DNA from: Candidatus Sulfidibacterium hydrothermale
GTDB lineage: Bacteria; Bacteroidota; Bacteroidia; Bacteroidales; F082
Length of the DNA: 64,000 bases
Reading direction: 5' to 3'
Assembly: GCF_020149915.1 (NCBI RefSeq)
Contig: NZ_CP083760.1
Coordinates: 2,108,001 to 2,172,000 of the forward strand
The notes beneath the pieces were generated by a model. The model was not told the origin of the DNA. It ran no database searches and was given only the letters and a program-made list of their open reading frames with translations. The position numbers and the translations under genes were made by a program. Below, in pieces: positions 8,562-17,616 of the stretch; position 1 is the stretch's first letter, and every line of letters begins with the position of its first letter.

Positions 8562-9998
8562 ATGAACCGACGAAAATGGCTAAAAAACACCGCGTTAGCT
8601 TCTGGTGCCATACTACTCTCTCCTTACGTAAATGCCGCCACAAAACTCATAAACCGGCTTTCTCCAAAGCTTACACTCACAAAGCAGGCTTTTGGGAAAG
8701 ATTTTGTATGGGGCGCCGCCTGTGCAGCCTATCAGGTAGAAGGAGCCTGGAATACCGACGGAAAAGGTCTGTCGATATGGGATGTTTTTTCTCATCGGAA
8801 ACATAAAATTGAACAAGGCGAAAATGGCGACACAGCTACCGATTTTTATCACCGTTACCGGGAAGATATCAGTCTGTTAAAAGAGATGCATTTTAATGCT
8901 TTTCGTTTTTCGCTTTCCTGGTCACGAATTTTCCCCGAGGGAACCGGAAAAATCAATCCAAAAGGGGTAGAATTTTACCACCAGGTAATTGATTTTTGTC
9001 TGGAAAATGGAATTGAGCCCTGGGTTACCCTTTATCATTGGGATTTACCCGAAGCATTGCAGAAAAAAGGCGGCTGGGATAACCGTGAAATAGTCCGGTG
9101 GTTTTCACAATATGCCGATTTTGTTTCCAACGAATACGGTAAAAAAGTAAAAAACTGGATGGTCCTGAATGAGCCACTGTCGTTTACCGCACTGGGCTAT
9201 ATGACGGGGGAGATGGCTCCCGGCAAACGGGGATTTGGTCACTTTTTCCCGGCAGTTCACCATGCCGTGCTTTGTCAGGCGGCCGGTGGCCGCGCCATAC
9301 GGAGAAACATTCCGGATGCCAATATCGGAACCACCTTTGCCCTTTCGTGGGTAAACCCGGTTAATAACGAACCAAAAAACATCGAAGCGGCCCGCCGTTA
9401 CGATGCCCTGATGAACCGCATTTTTGTGGAACCGGCTGTGGGTCGCGGTTATCCGTTTGACCGGCTGCCCGGATTAAAAAAAATTGAAAAATACATGCTG
9501 CCCGGAGATGAAGAAAAAATGAAATTCCAATTCGATTTTCTCGGCGTTCAAAATTATTATCCGGTAACCGTCAAGAAAAACTGGTTTCCCGTAATTCACG
9601 CCAAAGAAATACCGGCATCGAAACGCGGAGCCAAAACCAACTGCATGGGCGGTGAAATTAACGGCTACGATTTTTACCGTATTCTCAAACAGTTTGCACA
9701 ATACAACATTCCTCTTGTGGTAACCGAAAACGGGGTTTGTTTTAACGACAAGTTACAAAACGGCCATGTTCATGATGAAAAGCGGATTGCCTTTTTTAAA
9801 GAATACCTGCAAAATCTGTTACGGGCTAAACGCGAAGGCGTGGATATCCGCGGTTATTTTGTATGGTCGCTTACCGACAATTTTGAATGGGACAAAGGCT
9901 ATCGTCCACGTTTCGGGCTGATTTACATTGACTATCAAAACAAACTAAAACGGTACATCAAAGATTCGGGATACTGGTTTATGAAATTTCTGGGATAA
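8562..9998 (+). CDS. GH1 beta-glucosidase with Tat-like signal peptide
   Basis: 478 aa. Hydrolyses beta-glucosides by the retaining mechanism. The acid/base Glu204 lies in VLNEP and the nucleophile Glu389 in VTENGV; the FVWGAACAAYQVEGAW opening, RFSLSWSRIFPEG and the SLTDNFEW close are all GH1 signatures. Unlike most GH1 enzymes, which are cytoplasmic and start right at the barrel, this one has ~45 extra residues beginning MNRRKWLKNTALASGAILLSPYVNA, a twin-arginine motif (RRKWLK) plus hydrophobic core and Ala-x-Ala-like site. It is therefore probably folded in the cytoplasm and exported to the periplasm by Tat. Has its own candidate promoter. Confidence 0.93.
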   Translation: MNRRKWLKNTALASGAILLSPYVNAATKLINRLSPKLTLTKQAFGKDFVWGAACAAYQVEGAWNTDGKGLSIWDVFSHRKHKIEQGENGDTATDFYHRYREDISLLKEMHFNAFRFSLSWSRIFPEGTGKINPKGVEFYHQVIDFCLENGIEPWVTLYHWDLPEALQKKGGWDNREIVRWFSQYADFVSNEYGKKVKNWMVLNEPLSFTALGYMTGEMAPGKRGFGHFFPAVHHAVLCQAAGGRAIRRNIPDANIGTTFALSWVNPVNNEPKNIEAARRYDALMNRIFVEPAVGRGYPFDRLPGLKKIEKYMLPGDEEKMKFQFDFLGVQNYYPVTVKKNWFPVIHAKEIPASKRGAKTNCMGGEINGYDFYRILKQFAQYNIPLVVTENGVCFNDKLQNGHVHDEKRIAFFKEYLQNLLRAKREGVDIRGYFVWSLTDNFEWDKGYRPRFGLIYIDYQNKLKRYIKDSGYWFMKFLG

Positions 9999-10061
9999 AA
10001 AACTATTTTTTAATTCCCTTATTTTTTGCTTACTTTGTAGCAGAAAACATTTTGACAAAAA

Positions 10062-10589
10062 ATGTCTTATCAAAACCCGAGTTCCATTACAGATTCAGCC
10101 TGTTATGTTCAGGCCGGTGAAACAATAATCACAAACAAAACCGACATTCTTGTTTCTACTCCGTTGGGTTCTTGTGTGGCTGTTGTTGCTTATGATCCGG
10201 AAACAAAAACCGGAGGCATGGCTCATGTAATGTTGCCGGGAAAAGCACCGGATAATTATCACCCGGACGACAAAAACAAATACTGCCATAATGCCATCGA
10301 ATATTTATTGAAAAAGCTGAGTAATTTCGGACTTCCTCCCGAAAAACTGGAAATTTGTCTCGCCGGTGGCGCCAACGTTTTGAAAAAACCTAACGACACC
10401 ATTGCCCGGGCTATGGTAAGCAGTGTTTTGCATTTTATCGCGAAAAAAAATTTAAACATTATTGCGGCTGTTTTAGGAGGAATGGAAAGAAGAACCATTT
10501 CGCTTGATACAACAACAGGGATCGTTTCATACACCTGTGGTGATAACGCCCCAAAAGTTCTCTGGCAATACCTGCACCCAAAACAATAA
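10062..10589 (+). CDS. cheD: CheD chemoreceptor glutamine deamidase
   Basis: 175 aa. CheD deamidates glutamines in chemoreceptors and in some species binds the CheC phosphatase. The catalytic Cys38 lies in STPLGSCVAVV and the His55 in GGMAHVMLPG; ICLAGGAN and the RRTISLDTTTGIVSY end also fit. No other chemotaxis gene is in the window. The next gene, 12 bases after its stop, encodes a large hybrid sensor kinase, so the two are probably one operon and CheD may act on that signalling path rather than on classical receptors. Confidence 0.9.
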   Translation: MSYQNPSSITDSACYVQAGETIITNKTDILVSTPLGSCVAVVAYDPETKTGGMAHVMLPGKAPDNYHPDDKNKYCHNAIEYLLKKLSNFGLPPEKLEICLAGGANVLKKPNDTIARAMVSSVLHFIAKKNLNIIAAVLGGMERRTISLDTTTGIVSYTCGDNAPKVLWQYLHPKQ

Positions 10590-10601
10590 CCTTTATTCGT
10601 C

Positions 10602-13265
10602 ATGAAAAATAGACCGGTTAAAACCAAAGACGATTATTTAAAAGAAATTGAAACATTAAAACAAAAGTTAAATGCTTCGGAAAAAGAAAAAAACCAATTA
10701 AAGACCCTAAATAAGCAACTCCAGGAAAAAGAGGAAATACTCCGGGCGCTCTTTTATAACATGAACGACATTGTTATGGAGCTCGACTATGACGGCAAAA
10801 TCATTAATATTGCCCCTACCAACCCCGAAATGTTGTATAAACCGCCGGAAATTGTCATCGGGAAAACCCTTCACGATATTTTTCCCAAAGAGAAAGCAGA
10901 CCGTTTCCTTAAATTTATCCGGAAAAGCTTTCACAAACACCGGCTTCACACACTGGAATACACCCTTACTCTTCAAAAGAAAGAATACTGGTTTAAAGGA
11001 GAAGCGATTCCCAAAACGGAAAACACCGTTTTGTTCATTGCCCGAGACATCACCAAAGAAAAAAGAGCAGAACAAGAGTTAAAAGCAGCTTTCCAGCAAC
11101 TTTCGGCTACCGAACAACAATTAAGGGCAGCTAATCAACAATTAACGACAGTTAATCAGGAAATTAAAAAAAGTGAGAATAATTTAAAGGTGCTGTTAAA
11201 AGCCATTACGGATGTGGCTGTTGAACTGGATTACAACGGAAAATACCTTAATATTGCCCCCACTTCTCCCCAGCCTTTGTTCACCCCACCCCAAAGCCGG
11301 ATTGGAAAAACGCTCCATGAGGTTCTTCCCAAAGCAGAAGCTGATCGTTTCCTGAAACTGGTGCGTGACAGCCTTTCTAAAAAAGAACCGGTTACTATCA
11401 CTTATTCCACTTTGATCCAGGGAAAAAAATATTGGTTTGAAGGACGTGCAGTTCCCAAAAGCACGGACAGTGTTCTCTACATTGCCCATGACATCACCGG
11501 TCTAAAAAAAGCGGAAGCGGAATTAAAAGCGGCTTTTCAACAGCTTTCTGCCAGTGAACAACAACTGCGGGCAGCCAATCAGCAACTGGAAGCAGCCTTC
11601 CAGCAACTATCAGCCAACGAACAGCAATTGCGCGCTACCAACCAGCAACTTAAAGCAGCTGAAGCAGAGGCCCAAAAAGCCAAAGAAGAATTTAAACAAA
11701 TCTCAGTCCTAAGAAACGCAATCCTCGAAAGTCCACAAAAAATTATTGTTTTTGCCCTCGACACACAATACCGTTATCTCGATTTTACTTCTTCTCATCG
11801 CCAAACCATGAAAGAAATTTGGGGAGTCGATATCAAAACGGGCGACAACATGCTGAATTTCATTCAATATGAAGCGGACAGGGAGAAAGCCAAAGCCAAT
11901 TTCGACCGGGCTTTGAAAGGCGAGCATTTTGTTTTGGAAGAAGAATATGGCGACGAAAATTTAAAACGTTCCTATTACGAAAACCATTACAATCCCGTTT
12001 ATGACGAAACGGGAGAAAAGATTATCGGCGTGTCGGTGTATGTAATTGATATTACCCGGCAAAAAGAAATTGAGCAAAAGCTGCAGGAACAAAACCACGA
12101 GCTTCAGTTAGCCAAAGAAAAAGCAGAAGAAAGTGACCGGCTGAAAAGTGCTTTCCTCGCCAACATGAGCCATGAGATCCGTACCCCCATGAATGGGATT
12201 CTGGGGTTTGTGAACCTGCTGAACACCCCGGATCTGAGTCTTATGGAAAGAGAAAAATACCAGGCCATCATAACAAAAAGCAGCCAGCGACTGCTGAACA
12301 CCATCAATGACCTGATTGACATTTCAAGAATCGAATCGGGCCAAATAAATGTTTACCTCTCCGAAATTTCACTGGAAAAGCTGATGGATGAACTTTACGA
12401 ATTTTTCGAACCGGAGATCACGGACAAAGGACTGACTTTTCGTGTATTACCGGTCCCCAGAAACTTACACAAGAAAATCATCAGTGACAACACCAAACTA
12501 CATGGCATTTTGATCAACCTGATTAAAAACGCCATCAAATTCACGAACAAAGGCGACATCACATTGGGTTGTTTCCGCCAGGGAGAATTTGTTGAATTTT
12601 TCGTAAAAGATACCGGGATTGGCATTCCCGAAAACCGGATAAAAGCCGTTTTTAACCGATTTGAACAGGCAGAAATAAGTAACACAAGAGGATACGAAGG
12701 TTCTGGCCTTGGATTGTCCATTGCCAAAGCTTATGTGGAAATGCTGGGTGGAAAAATCTGGGTTACTTCCAAAGAAAAACAGGGAACTACTTTCCGGTTT
12801 ACAATTCCCTATAAGACCAAAGAGAATATCTCCCTGAGCAAATCCCCCAAAGAGCAACCCAAAGAGGAAAAAGAAACAATTACCAGCCTGGAGACAATAA
12901 AACCGGATATTTTGGTTGCTGAAGATGATGAGGTCAGCTTGCTTTACCTAAAAACCATTCTCTCCGGGAAATTTCGCAAGTTTTATGCAGCCCGCACAGG
13001 AAGCCAGGCTATCGAAATCCTTAAAAACCACCCGGAAATCAAATTAATTTTCATGGACATCAAAATGCCGGGAACCAATGGCCTGGAAGCTACCCGGATT
13101 ATCCGCGAGTTCAATAAAGAGGTCATTATTATAGCCCAAACCGCTTTTGCCATGATCGGTGATGATAAAAAAGCGTTGGCAGCCGGCTGTAACGATTACG
13201 TTACCAAACCGATAAACAAGGCCCAAATACTCTCCGTCATGAACAAATGGACCGCAAAAAAATAA
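10602..13265 (+). CDS. Multi-PAS hybrid sensor histidine kinase with C-terminal receiver
   Basis: 887 aa, no membrane segments, so a cytoplasmic sensor. Order: N-terminal coiled coil (1-45); PAS 1 (~48-150); glutamine-rich coiled coil; PAS 2 (~195-305), closely alike to PAS 1 (both have IVxELDYxGKxxNIAPT-like cores); a second coiled coil with tandem copies of a 21-residue unit; PAS 3 (~368-490, [17 protein letters not shown]); HisKA with the phospho-His near residue 523 ([18 protein letters not shown]); HATPase with N box [22 protein letters not shown] and [11 protein letters not shown]; receiver with DDE, phospho-Asp near 818 (IFMDIKMPG) and Lys in VTKPI. Lacking an output domain, it likely feeds another regulator. 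Co-transcribed with cheD. Confidence 0.92.
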   Translation: MKNRPVKTKDDYLKEIETLKQKLNASEKEKNQLKTLNKQLQEKEEILRALFYNMNDIVMELDYDGKIINIAPTNPEMLYKPPEIVIGKTLHDIFPKEKADRFLKFIRKSFHKHRLHTLEYTLTLQKKEYWFKGEAIPKTENTVLFIARDITKEKRAEQELKAAFQQLSATEQQLRAANQQLTTVNQEIKKSENNLKVLLKAITDVAVELDYNGKYLNIAPTSPQPLFTPPQSRIGKTLHEVLPKAEADRFLKLVRDSLSKKEPVTITYSTLIQGKKYWFEGRAVPKSTDSVLYIAHDITGLKKAEAELKAAFQQLSASEQQLRAANQQLEAAFQQLSANEQQLRATNQQLKAAEAEAQKAKEEFKQISVLRNAILESPQKIIVFALDTQYRYLDFTSSHRQTMKEIWGVDIKTGDNMLNFIQYEADREKAKANFDRALKGEHFVLEEEYGDENLKRSYYENHYNPVYDETGEKIIGVSVYVIDITRQKEIEQKLQEQNHELQLAKEKAEESDRLKSAFLANMSHEIRTPMNGILGFVNLLNTPDLSLMEREKYQAIITKSSQRLLNTINDLIDISRIESGQINVYLSEISLEKLMDELYEFFEPEITDKGLTFRVLPVPRNLHKKIISDNTKLHGILINLIKNAIKFTNKGDITLGCFRQGEFVEFFVKDTGIGIPENRIKAVFNRFEQAEISNTRGYEGSGLGLSIAKAYVEMLGGKIWVTSKEKQGTTFRFTIPYKTKENISLSKSPKEQPKEEKETITSLETIKPDILVAEDDEVSLLYLKTILSGKFRKFYAARTGSQAIEILKNHPEIKLIFMDIKMPGTNGLEATRIIREFNKEVIIIAQTAFAMIGDDKKALAAGCNDYVTKPINKAQILSVMNKWTAKK
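11082..11144 (+). repeat. In-gene coiled-coil repeat unit, copy A
   Basis: Encodes the 21-residue unit [20 protein letters not shown]+L between PAS 1 and PAS 2 of the hybrid kinase. Its length equals three heptads, which keeps coiled-coil phase. Confidence 0.85.
11526..11651 (+). repeat. In-gene coiled-coil repeat, tandem copies B and C
   Basis: Two adjoining 63-base units, 11526-11588 and 11589-11651, encoding near-identical 21-residue units ([20 protein letters not shown] and [20 protein letters not shown]) between PAS 2 and PAS 3. They match copy A at 11082-11144. Confidence 0.85.
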
Positions 13266-13294
13266 TTTTCCGGCAATACCGGTTTTAATGCCCC

Positions 13295-13330
13295 AATTCT
13301 GTTTAGTTCACCAAAAGACCAAACAGAATT
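13295..13330. repeat. Inverted repeat between hybrid kinase and htpG
   Basis: AATTCTGTTT at 13295-13304 and its perfect complement AAACAGAATT at 13321-13330, 16 bases apart. There is no T-run after it, so it is less like a terminator and could be an operator or a leader structure upstream of htpG. Confidence 0.5.
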
Positions 13331-13455
13331 CAGGAAAGATTTTACCTTTCTTTTCTCAAATTGCAAAAAGACAAAATGGCACTTCTGTCCTTTGGCACAG
13401 GGTTTGATTTCCGGTGGACACAAACCAAATCGAATAAACTAAAACACAAAAAAAT

Positions 13456-15369
13456 ATGACAGCACAAAAAGGAAAAATCGGAATCCAAACGGAAAACATT
13501 TTCCCGATTATCAAGAAATTTCTTTACTCAGATCATGAAATATTTCTCAGAGAATTGATATCCAATGCGGTAGATGCCACACAAAAGTTAAAAACATTGG
13601 CTTCTCTCGGGAAATTCAAAGACGAACTCGGCGATTTAACTATTCAGGTGGAAGTGGACAAAAAGAAGAAAACCCTGACAGTCCGCGACCGCGGAATCGG
13701 AATGACCGCCGAAGAAGTCGATAAATACATTAATCAGATTGCTTTTTCGAGTGCCGAAGAATTTCTGAAAAAATTCAAAGCCAAATCAGAAGATGAGCTC
13801 AACGCCATCATCGGTCATTTCGGGCTGGGATTTTACTCCACTTTTATGGTTTCGGACAAGGTGGTTATCAACACCAAAACCTACAAAAAAGGCGGAAGTA
13901 CCAAAGCCGTTCGCTGGGAATGCGATGGCAGCCCGGAATATACCATGACCGAATCGGACAAAAAAGACCGCGGCACCGAAGTAACGCTGTACATCAACGA
14001 CGAAAACAAAGAGTTTCTTGAAGATTACCGCGTTGAAGAGCTGCTGAAAAAGTACTGTAAATTTATGCCGGTACCCATTCAGTTTGGAATGGAAACCGTA
14101 TTTGAACCCATTGAAGGCGAAAAAGACAAAGACGGAAAACCCAAAACCAAAGAGGTAAAACGTCCGAAAATCATCAACGACACCGACCCGCTGTGGAAAA
14201 AATCGCCTTCGGAAGTCAAAGAAGAAGATTACAAAGCTTTCTATCACAAGCTTTATCCGCTCACGCTGGACGAACCGTTGTTCCATATCCATCTGAATGT
14301 GGATTATCCGTTTAACCTTACCGGGATTCTTTATTTCCCGAAAGTAAAACGCGATTACGAGCTGCAGCGCAACAAAATTCAGTTGTACAGCAACCAGGTT
14401 TTTATTACCGATTCGGTGGAAGGTATTGTTCCTGAGTTTCTTACCCTGCTGCACGGCGTAATCGACTCACCCGATATCCCGCTGAACGTTAGCCGTTCGT
14501 ATCTGCAAAGCGACCAGAATGTGAAAAAGATTTCGGGTTATATTACCAAAAAGGTGGCTGACAAACTGGCCGAAATCTTTAAAAACGACCGGAAAAGCTT
14601 TGAAGAAAAATGGGACGATATCAAGATATTTATTGAATACGGCATGATCTCGGAACCCAAATTTTACGACAAAGCAGTAAAATTTGCGCTCCTGAAAAAT
14701 ACCGACGGCAAATACTTCACGCTGGACGAATACAAAAAACATATCGAACCGGCACAAAAAGATAAAAACAACAAACTCATCTATCTGTATGCCAATAATA
14801 TAGATGAACAATACAGCTATATTCAGGCTGCCAAAGAACGTGGCTACGACGTATTGCTGATGGACGGTGTACTCGATCCGCATTTTATCAATACACTGGA
14901 ACAAAAATTACCCGATACGGCTTTTGCCCGCGTGGATTCTAACACCATAGACAAGCTCATCGAAAAAGAAGACCAGGCGCCTTCCAAACTCGATGACAAA
15001 CAGAAAGAAAAAGTAAAGGCTGCTTTTGAAAGGGTAATTGACAAAAAACAGTTCGAAGTTTCCTTCGAAAACCTGAGTGAATCGGAAATGCCCATTACCA
15101 TCACGCAAAACGAGTTTATGCGGCGTATGAAAGATATGGAAGCCATCGGCGGCAGCCCCATGATGGGCATGGGGGCACTTCCGGATACTTACACGCTTGT
15201 GATTAATGCCAACCATCCGTTAATCGGAAAAATTTCCGAAACCGATGATGAAAAACAACAAGACGAAATGGCCCGTCAGCTGTACGATTTGGCACGGCTA
15301 TCCAAAAACCTGTTGAAAGGAAAAGAGCTGGATGAGTTTGTGAAAAGAAATGTTGAACGCGTAAGTTAA
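13456..15369 (+). CDS. htpG: Hsp90 molecular chaperone HtpG
   Basis: 637 aa, full length. ATP-dependent cytosolic chaperone. The N-terminal Bergerat ATPase fold shows IFLRELISNAVDA, RDRGIGMT and GHFGLGFYS; the middle domain has the PLNVSRSYLQ motif with the catalytic Arg; a C-terminal dimerisation domain follows (PMMGMG...TLVINANHPLIGK). ATG 13456 is chosen because MTAQKGKIGIQTENIF aligns with the family start. A strong terminator follows. A 190-base upstream region holds an inverted repeat and a weak -24/-12-like sequence. Confidence 0.97.
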   Translation: MTAQKGKIGIQTENIFPIIKKFLYSDHEIFLRELISNAVDATQKLKTLASLGKFKDELGDLTIQVEVDKKKKTLTVRDRGIGMTAEEVDKYINQIAFSSAEEFLKKFKAKSEDELNAIIGHFGLGFYSTFMVSDKVVINTKTYKKGGSTKAVRWECDGSPEYTMTESDKKDRGTEVTLYINDENKEFLEDYRVEELLKKYCKFMPVPIQFGMETVFEPIEGEKDKDGKPKTKEVKRPKIINDTDPLWKKSPSEVKEEDYKAFYHKLYPLTLDEPLFHIHLNVDYPFNLTGILYFPKVKRDYELQRNKIQLYSNQVFITDSVEGIVPEFLTLLHGVIDSPDIPLNVSRSYLQSDQNVKKISGYITKKVADKLAEIFKNDRKSFEEKWDDIKIFIEYGMISEPKFYDKAVKFALLKNTDGKYFTLDEYKKHIEPAQKDKNNKLIYLYANNIDEQYSYIQAAKERGYDVLLMDGVLDPHFINTLEQKLPDTAFARVDSNTIDKLIEKEDQAPSKLDDKQKEKVKAAFERVIDKKQFEVSFENLSESEMPITITQNEFMRRMKDMEAIGGSPMMGMGALPDTYTLVINANHPLIGKISETDDEKQQDEMARQLYDLARLSKNLLKGKELDEFVKRNVERVS

Positions 15370-15388
15370 TCGCTTTAAAAACGTTTGC

Positions 15389-15429
15389 AGCGCACAGGAA
15401 GCTTTATGTTCCTGTGCGCTATTTTTTTT
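15389..15429 (+). terminator. Intrinsic terminator of htpG
   Basis: 12-bp perfect stem AGCGCACAGGAA / TTCCTGTGCGCT with 8-base loop, then a run of eight T after one A. Confidence 0.93.
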
Positions 15430-15519
15430 GTAAAAACAGAACCCGGCAAAAAGAAATCCTCCTCTGTCAATTAAAAAATAGTATCTTAGCACGCATTTTC
15501 AAAAATTAAAGGAAAAATC

Positions 15520-16110
15520 ATGAAAAAATCCTGGATTGTCATTATCGTAGTTGCTGTTGTATTGCTACTCACCTACGGTTGGTTTAAAAATACCTATAAC
15601 ACCATGGTTACCCAATCGGAAGCCGTAAAAGCCCAGTGGTCGCAGGTTGAAAATGTTTATCAGCGGCGTGCCGATTTGATTCCGAACCTGGTAAACACGG
15701 TAAAAGGATATGCCCAACACGAAAAAGAAACGCTGGAAGGCGTTATTCAGGCCCGCGCCAAAGCCACTTCGGTCAACATTGACGCCAACCATCTGAATCC
15801 ACAGGCATTAAAACAGTTCCAGCAAATGCAGGACGGACTGTCGCAGGCATTGTCAAAACTGATGGTCGTTGTTGAGCGTTATCCCGACCTGAAAGCCAAC
15901 CAGAACTTTCTGGAATTACAGGCCCAGCTGGAAGGTACAGAAAACCGTATTGCCGTAGAACGCCGCCAGTTTAATCAGATTACCCAGGCCTACAACACGT
16001 ACATTAAAACATTTCCCCGCAATATTGTAGCCAACTTATTCGGTTTTCAACCCAAACCCTATTTCAAAGCAGAAAAAGGTGCCGAAAAAGCCCCGCAGGT
16101 CAAATTTTAA
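15520..16110 (+). CDS. lemA: LemA family protein
   Basis: 196 aa. An N-terminal membrane anchor (IVIIVVAVVLLLTYGWF) is followed by the conserved helical core: NTMVTQSEAVKAQWSQVENVYQRRADLIPNLVNTVKGYA, then LMVVVERYPDLKANQNFLELQAQLEGTENRIAVER and a C-terminal FGFQPKPYF. LemA proteins are exposed outside the inner membrane; their role is not settled. It heads a three-gene cluster with two TPM-domain proteins, a common Bacteroidota arrangement that suggests one membrane complex. Confidence 0.93.
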   Translation: MKKSWIVIIVVAVVLLLTYGWFKNTYNTMVTQSEAVKAQWSQVENVYQRRADLIPNLVNTVKGYAQHEKETLEGVIQARAKATSVNIDANHLNPQALKQFQQMQDGLSQALSKLMVVVERYPDLKANQNFLELQAQLEGTENRIAVERRQFNQITQAYNTYIKTFPRNIVANLFGFQPKPYFKAEKGAEKAPQVKF

Positions 16111-16122
16111 AAAAACATTATC

Positions 16123-16566
16123 ATGAGTCCTTCAGCCAAAAGGTTCTTCACCAAAGAAGAACAAGATGAAATCATGAAAGCTATTCTTAACGCCGAGATG
16201 GACACCTCCGGTGAGATTCGGGTACATATTGAATCCACCTTGAAAGGAGATGTGCTTGACCGCGCTGCTTTTATTTTCAAAAAATTAAAAATGGATCGCA
16301 CCGAACTGCGTAATGGTGTGTTGTTTTATCTTGCCATAAAAAGCAGAAAGTTTGCCATTATCGGCGATGTGGGCATTAACAAAGAAGTTCCTGAAAATTT
16401 CTGGGACGACATCAAAGAAAAAATGGCCGAATATTTTAAACAAAATAAATTTACGGAAGGATTGGTTTACGGGATTACCGAAACCGGTAAACACCTGAAA
16501 AAACACTTTCCGTATCATCTGGATGATATTAACGAACTACCGGATGATATCTCGTTCGGGAAATAA
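16123..16566 (+). CDS. TPM-domain protein (TLP18.3/Psb32/MOLO-1), short form
   Basis: 147 aa, no signal peptide or membrane segment visible, though a soluble cytoplasmic TPM protein would be odd. The TPM fold is visible: FTKEEQDEIMKAILNAEMDTSGEIRVHIES, then LRNGVLFYLAIKSRKFAIIGDVGINKEV and a helix FTEGLVYGITETGKHLKKHFP. Starts 12 bases after lemA and ends 21 bases before the longer TPM protein. Function unknown; some TPM proteins have phosphatase activity or assist membrane complexes. Confidence 0.88.
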   Translation: MSPSAKRFFTKEEQDEIMKAILNAEMDTSGEIRVHIESTLKGDVLDRAAFIFKKLKMDRTELRNGVLFYLAIKSRKFAIIGDVGINKEVPENFWDDIKEKMAEYFKQNKFTEGLVYGITETGKHLKKHFPYHLDDINELPDDISFGK

Positions 16567-16587
16567 CCGCAAAGGACCATTACAGCC

Positions 16588-17388
16588 ATGAAACAAATTC
16601 AACACTCAACCCTCATTTTTATTCTGCTGTTGTTTTTCAGCATTCAGCTCCGGGCCGGAGATATTCCTCCCCGCCCCAATCCTCCCCGGCTGGTAAACGA
16701 TTTTGCCGGCATTCTCACACCACAGCAGGTAAAAAGTCTCGAATACAAGTTGCGTTATTTCAACGATACCACGTCCAACCAAATTGTGGTGGTAACGGTT
16801 AAATCGCTTAACGGCATGGATCCGGCCATGTTTGCCACCGAATTGGGAAAACAATGGAAAGTTGGACAGAAAAAATTTGACAACGGCGTGGTGATTCTTA
16901 TCAAACCCAAATACCGTAACAGCCGCGGACAAGCTTTTATTGCCGTAGGTTACGGACTTGAGCCGGTTATTCCCGATGCCACCGCAAAGAAAATTGTTGA
17001 ATACGAAATGATTCCCCGGTTCAAACGGGGAGACTATTACGGTGGTATTCAAAAGGCAACCGACATCATTATGGAACTTGCGGCCGGCGAAATCAGCGCC
17101 AAAGGGTATAACAAAACACACGAAAAATCACCCTGGACGGCTTTGATACCCTTCGTCATTTTCTTGCTGGTCTTTTTGCTGATTCGTGTCAGCAATGCCC
17201 GCTCGTACAGTGTCGGAAAAGGCACTTCTTTCTGGACTGCTTTTTGGTTGGGAAGCATGCTCGGCGGAAGTGGTCACTCAGGAAGCTGGAATGATTTTTC
17301 AGGAGGAAGTTCCGGTGGTTTTGGTGGTGGATTCGGTGGCTTTGGCGGCGGAAGTTTCGGCGGCGGCGGTGCCGGTGGCAGCTGGTAA
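16588..17388 (+). CDS. YgcG-like TPM-domain protein with Gly/Ser-rich tail
   Basis: 266 aa. Signal peptide (residues 1-24, FILLLFFSIQLRAG), TPM domain (residues ~35-160: LVNDFAGILTPQQVKSLEYKL, NQIVVVTVKSL, FDNGVVILIKPKYR, AFIAVGYGLEPVIPDA), one membrane helix (~180-198, ALIPFVIFLLVFLLIRV) and a tail of about 45 residues dominated by Gly and Ser (GGGFGGFGGGSFGGGG). The domain therefore sits in the periplasm. Third gene of the lemA cluster. Confidence 0.9.
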   Translation: MKQIQHSTLIFILLLFFSIQLRAGDIPPRPNPPRLVNDFAGILTPQQVKSLEYKLRYFNDTTSNQIVVVTVKSLNGMDPAMFATELGKQWKVGQKKFDNGVVILIKPKYRNSRGQAFIAVGYGLEPVIPDATAKKIVEYEMIPRFKRGDYYGGIQKATDIIMELAAGEISAKGYNKTHEKSPWTALIPFVIFLLVFLLIRVSNARSYSVGKGTSFWTAFWLGSMLGGSGHSGSWNDFSGGSSGGFGGGFGGFGGGSFGGGGAGGSW

Positions 17389-17578
17389 AAAAGTTTTCTT
17401 TTTTCACGCTTCAAAAAGAACAAATACTTTACAACCATAAAACTCAAAAACAAACACGCAATAAATCAGCCAATTACATCTTTAAAAAAGATGGATTTTG
17501 CAGCATTTTTCTCACAATCTTTTGTTAAAAAAATCATAAATTAAAATGCTTATAGCATGCGTGTTAAGAGAAAAATCC

Positions 17579-17586
17579 TATCTTTG
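17579..17586 (+). promoter_or_regulatory. Candidate -7 box for thrS operon
   Basis: TATCTTTG, an exact TAnnTTTG match, 30 bases before the thrS ATG. Likely drives thrS-infC-rpmI-rplT. Confidence 0.55.
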
Positions 17587-17616
17587 CACCCAATTTTTTG
17601 AAAGGGATTCAGTAAA

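Noticed and set aside
10095-10289. Leftward small frame within cheD
   Set aside because: Shadow of cheD; no features of its own.
13786-14454. 222-codon leftward open frame inside htpG
   Set aside because: Antisense shadow of a clearly conserved Hsp90 gene; Phe/Val-rich composition is an artefact of the opposite strand.
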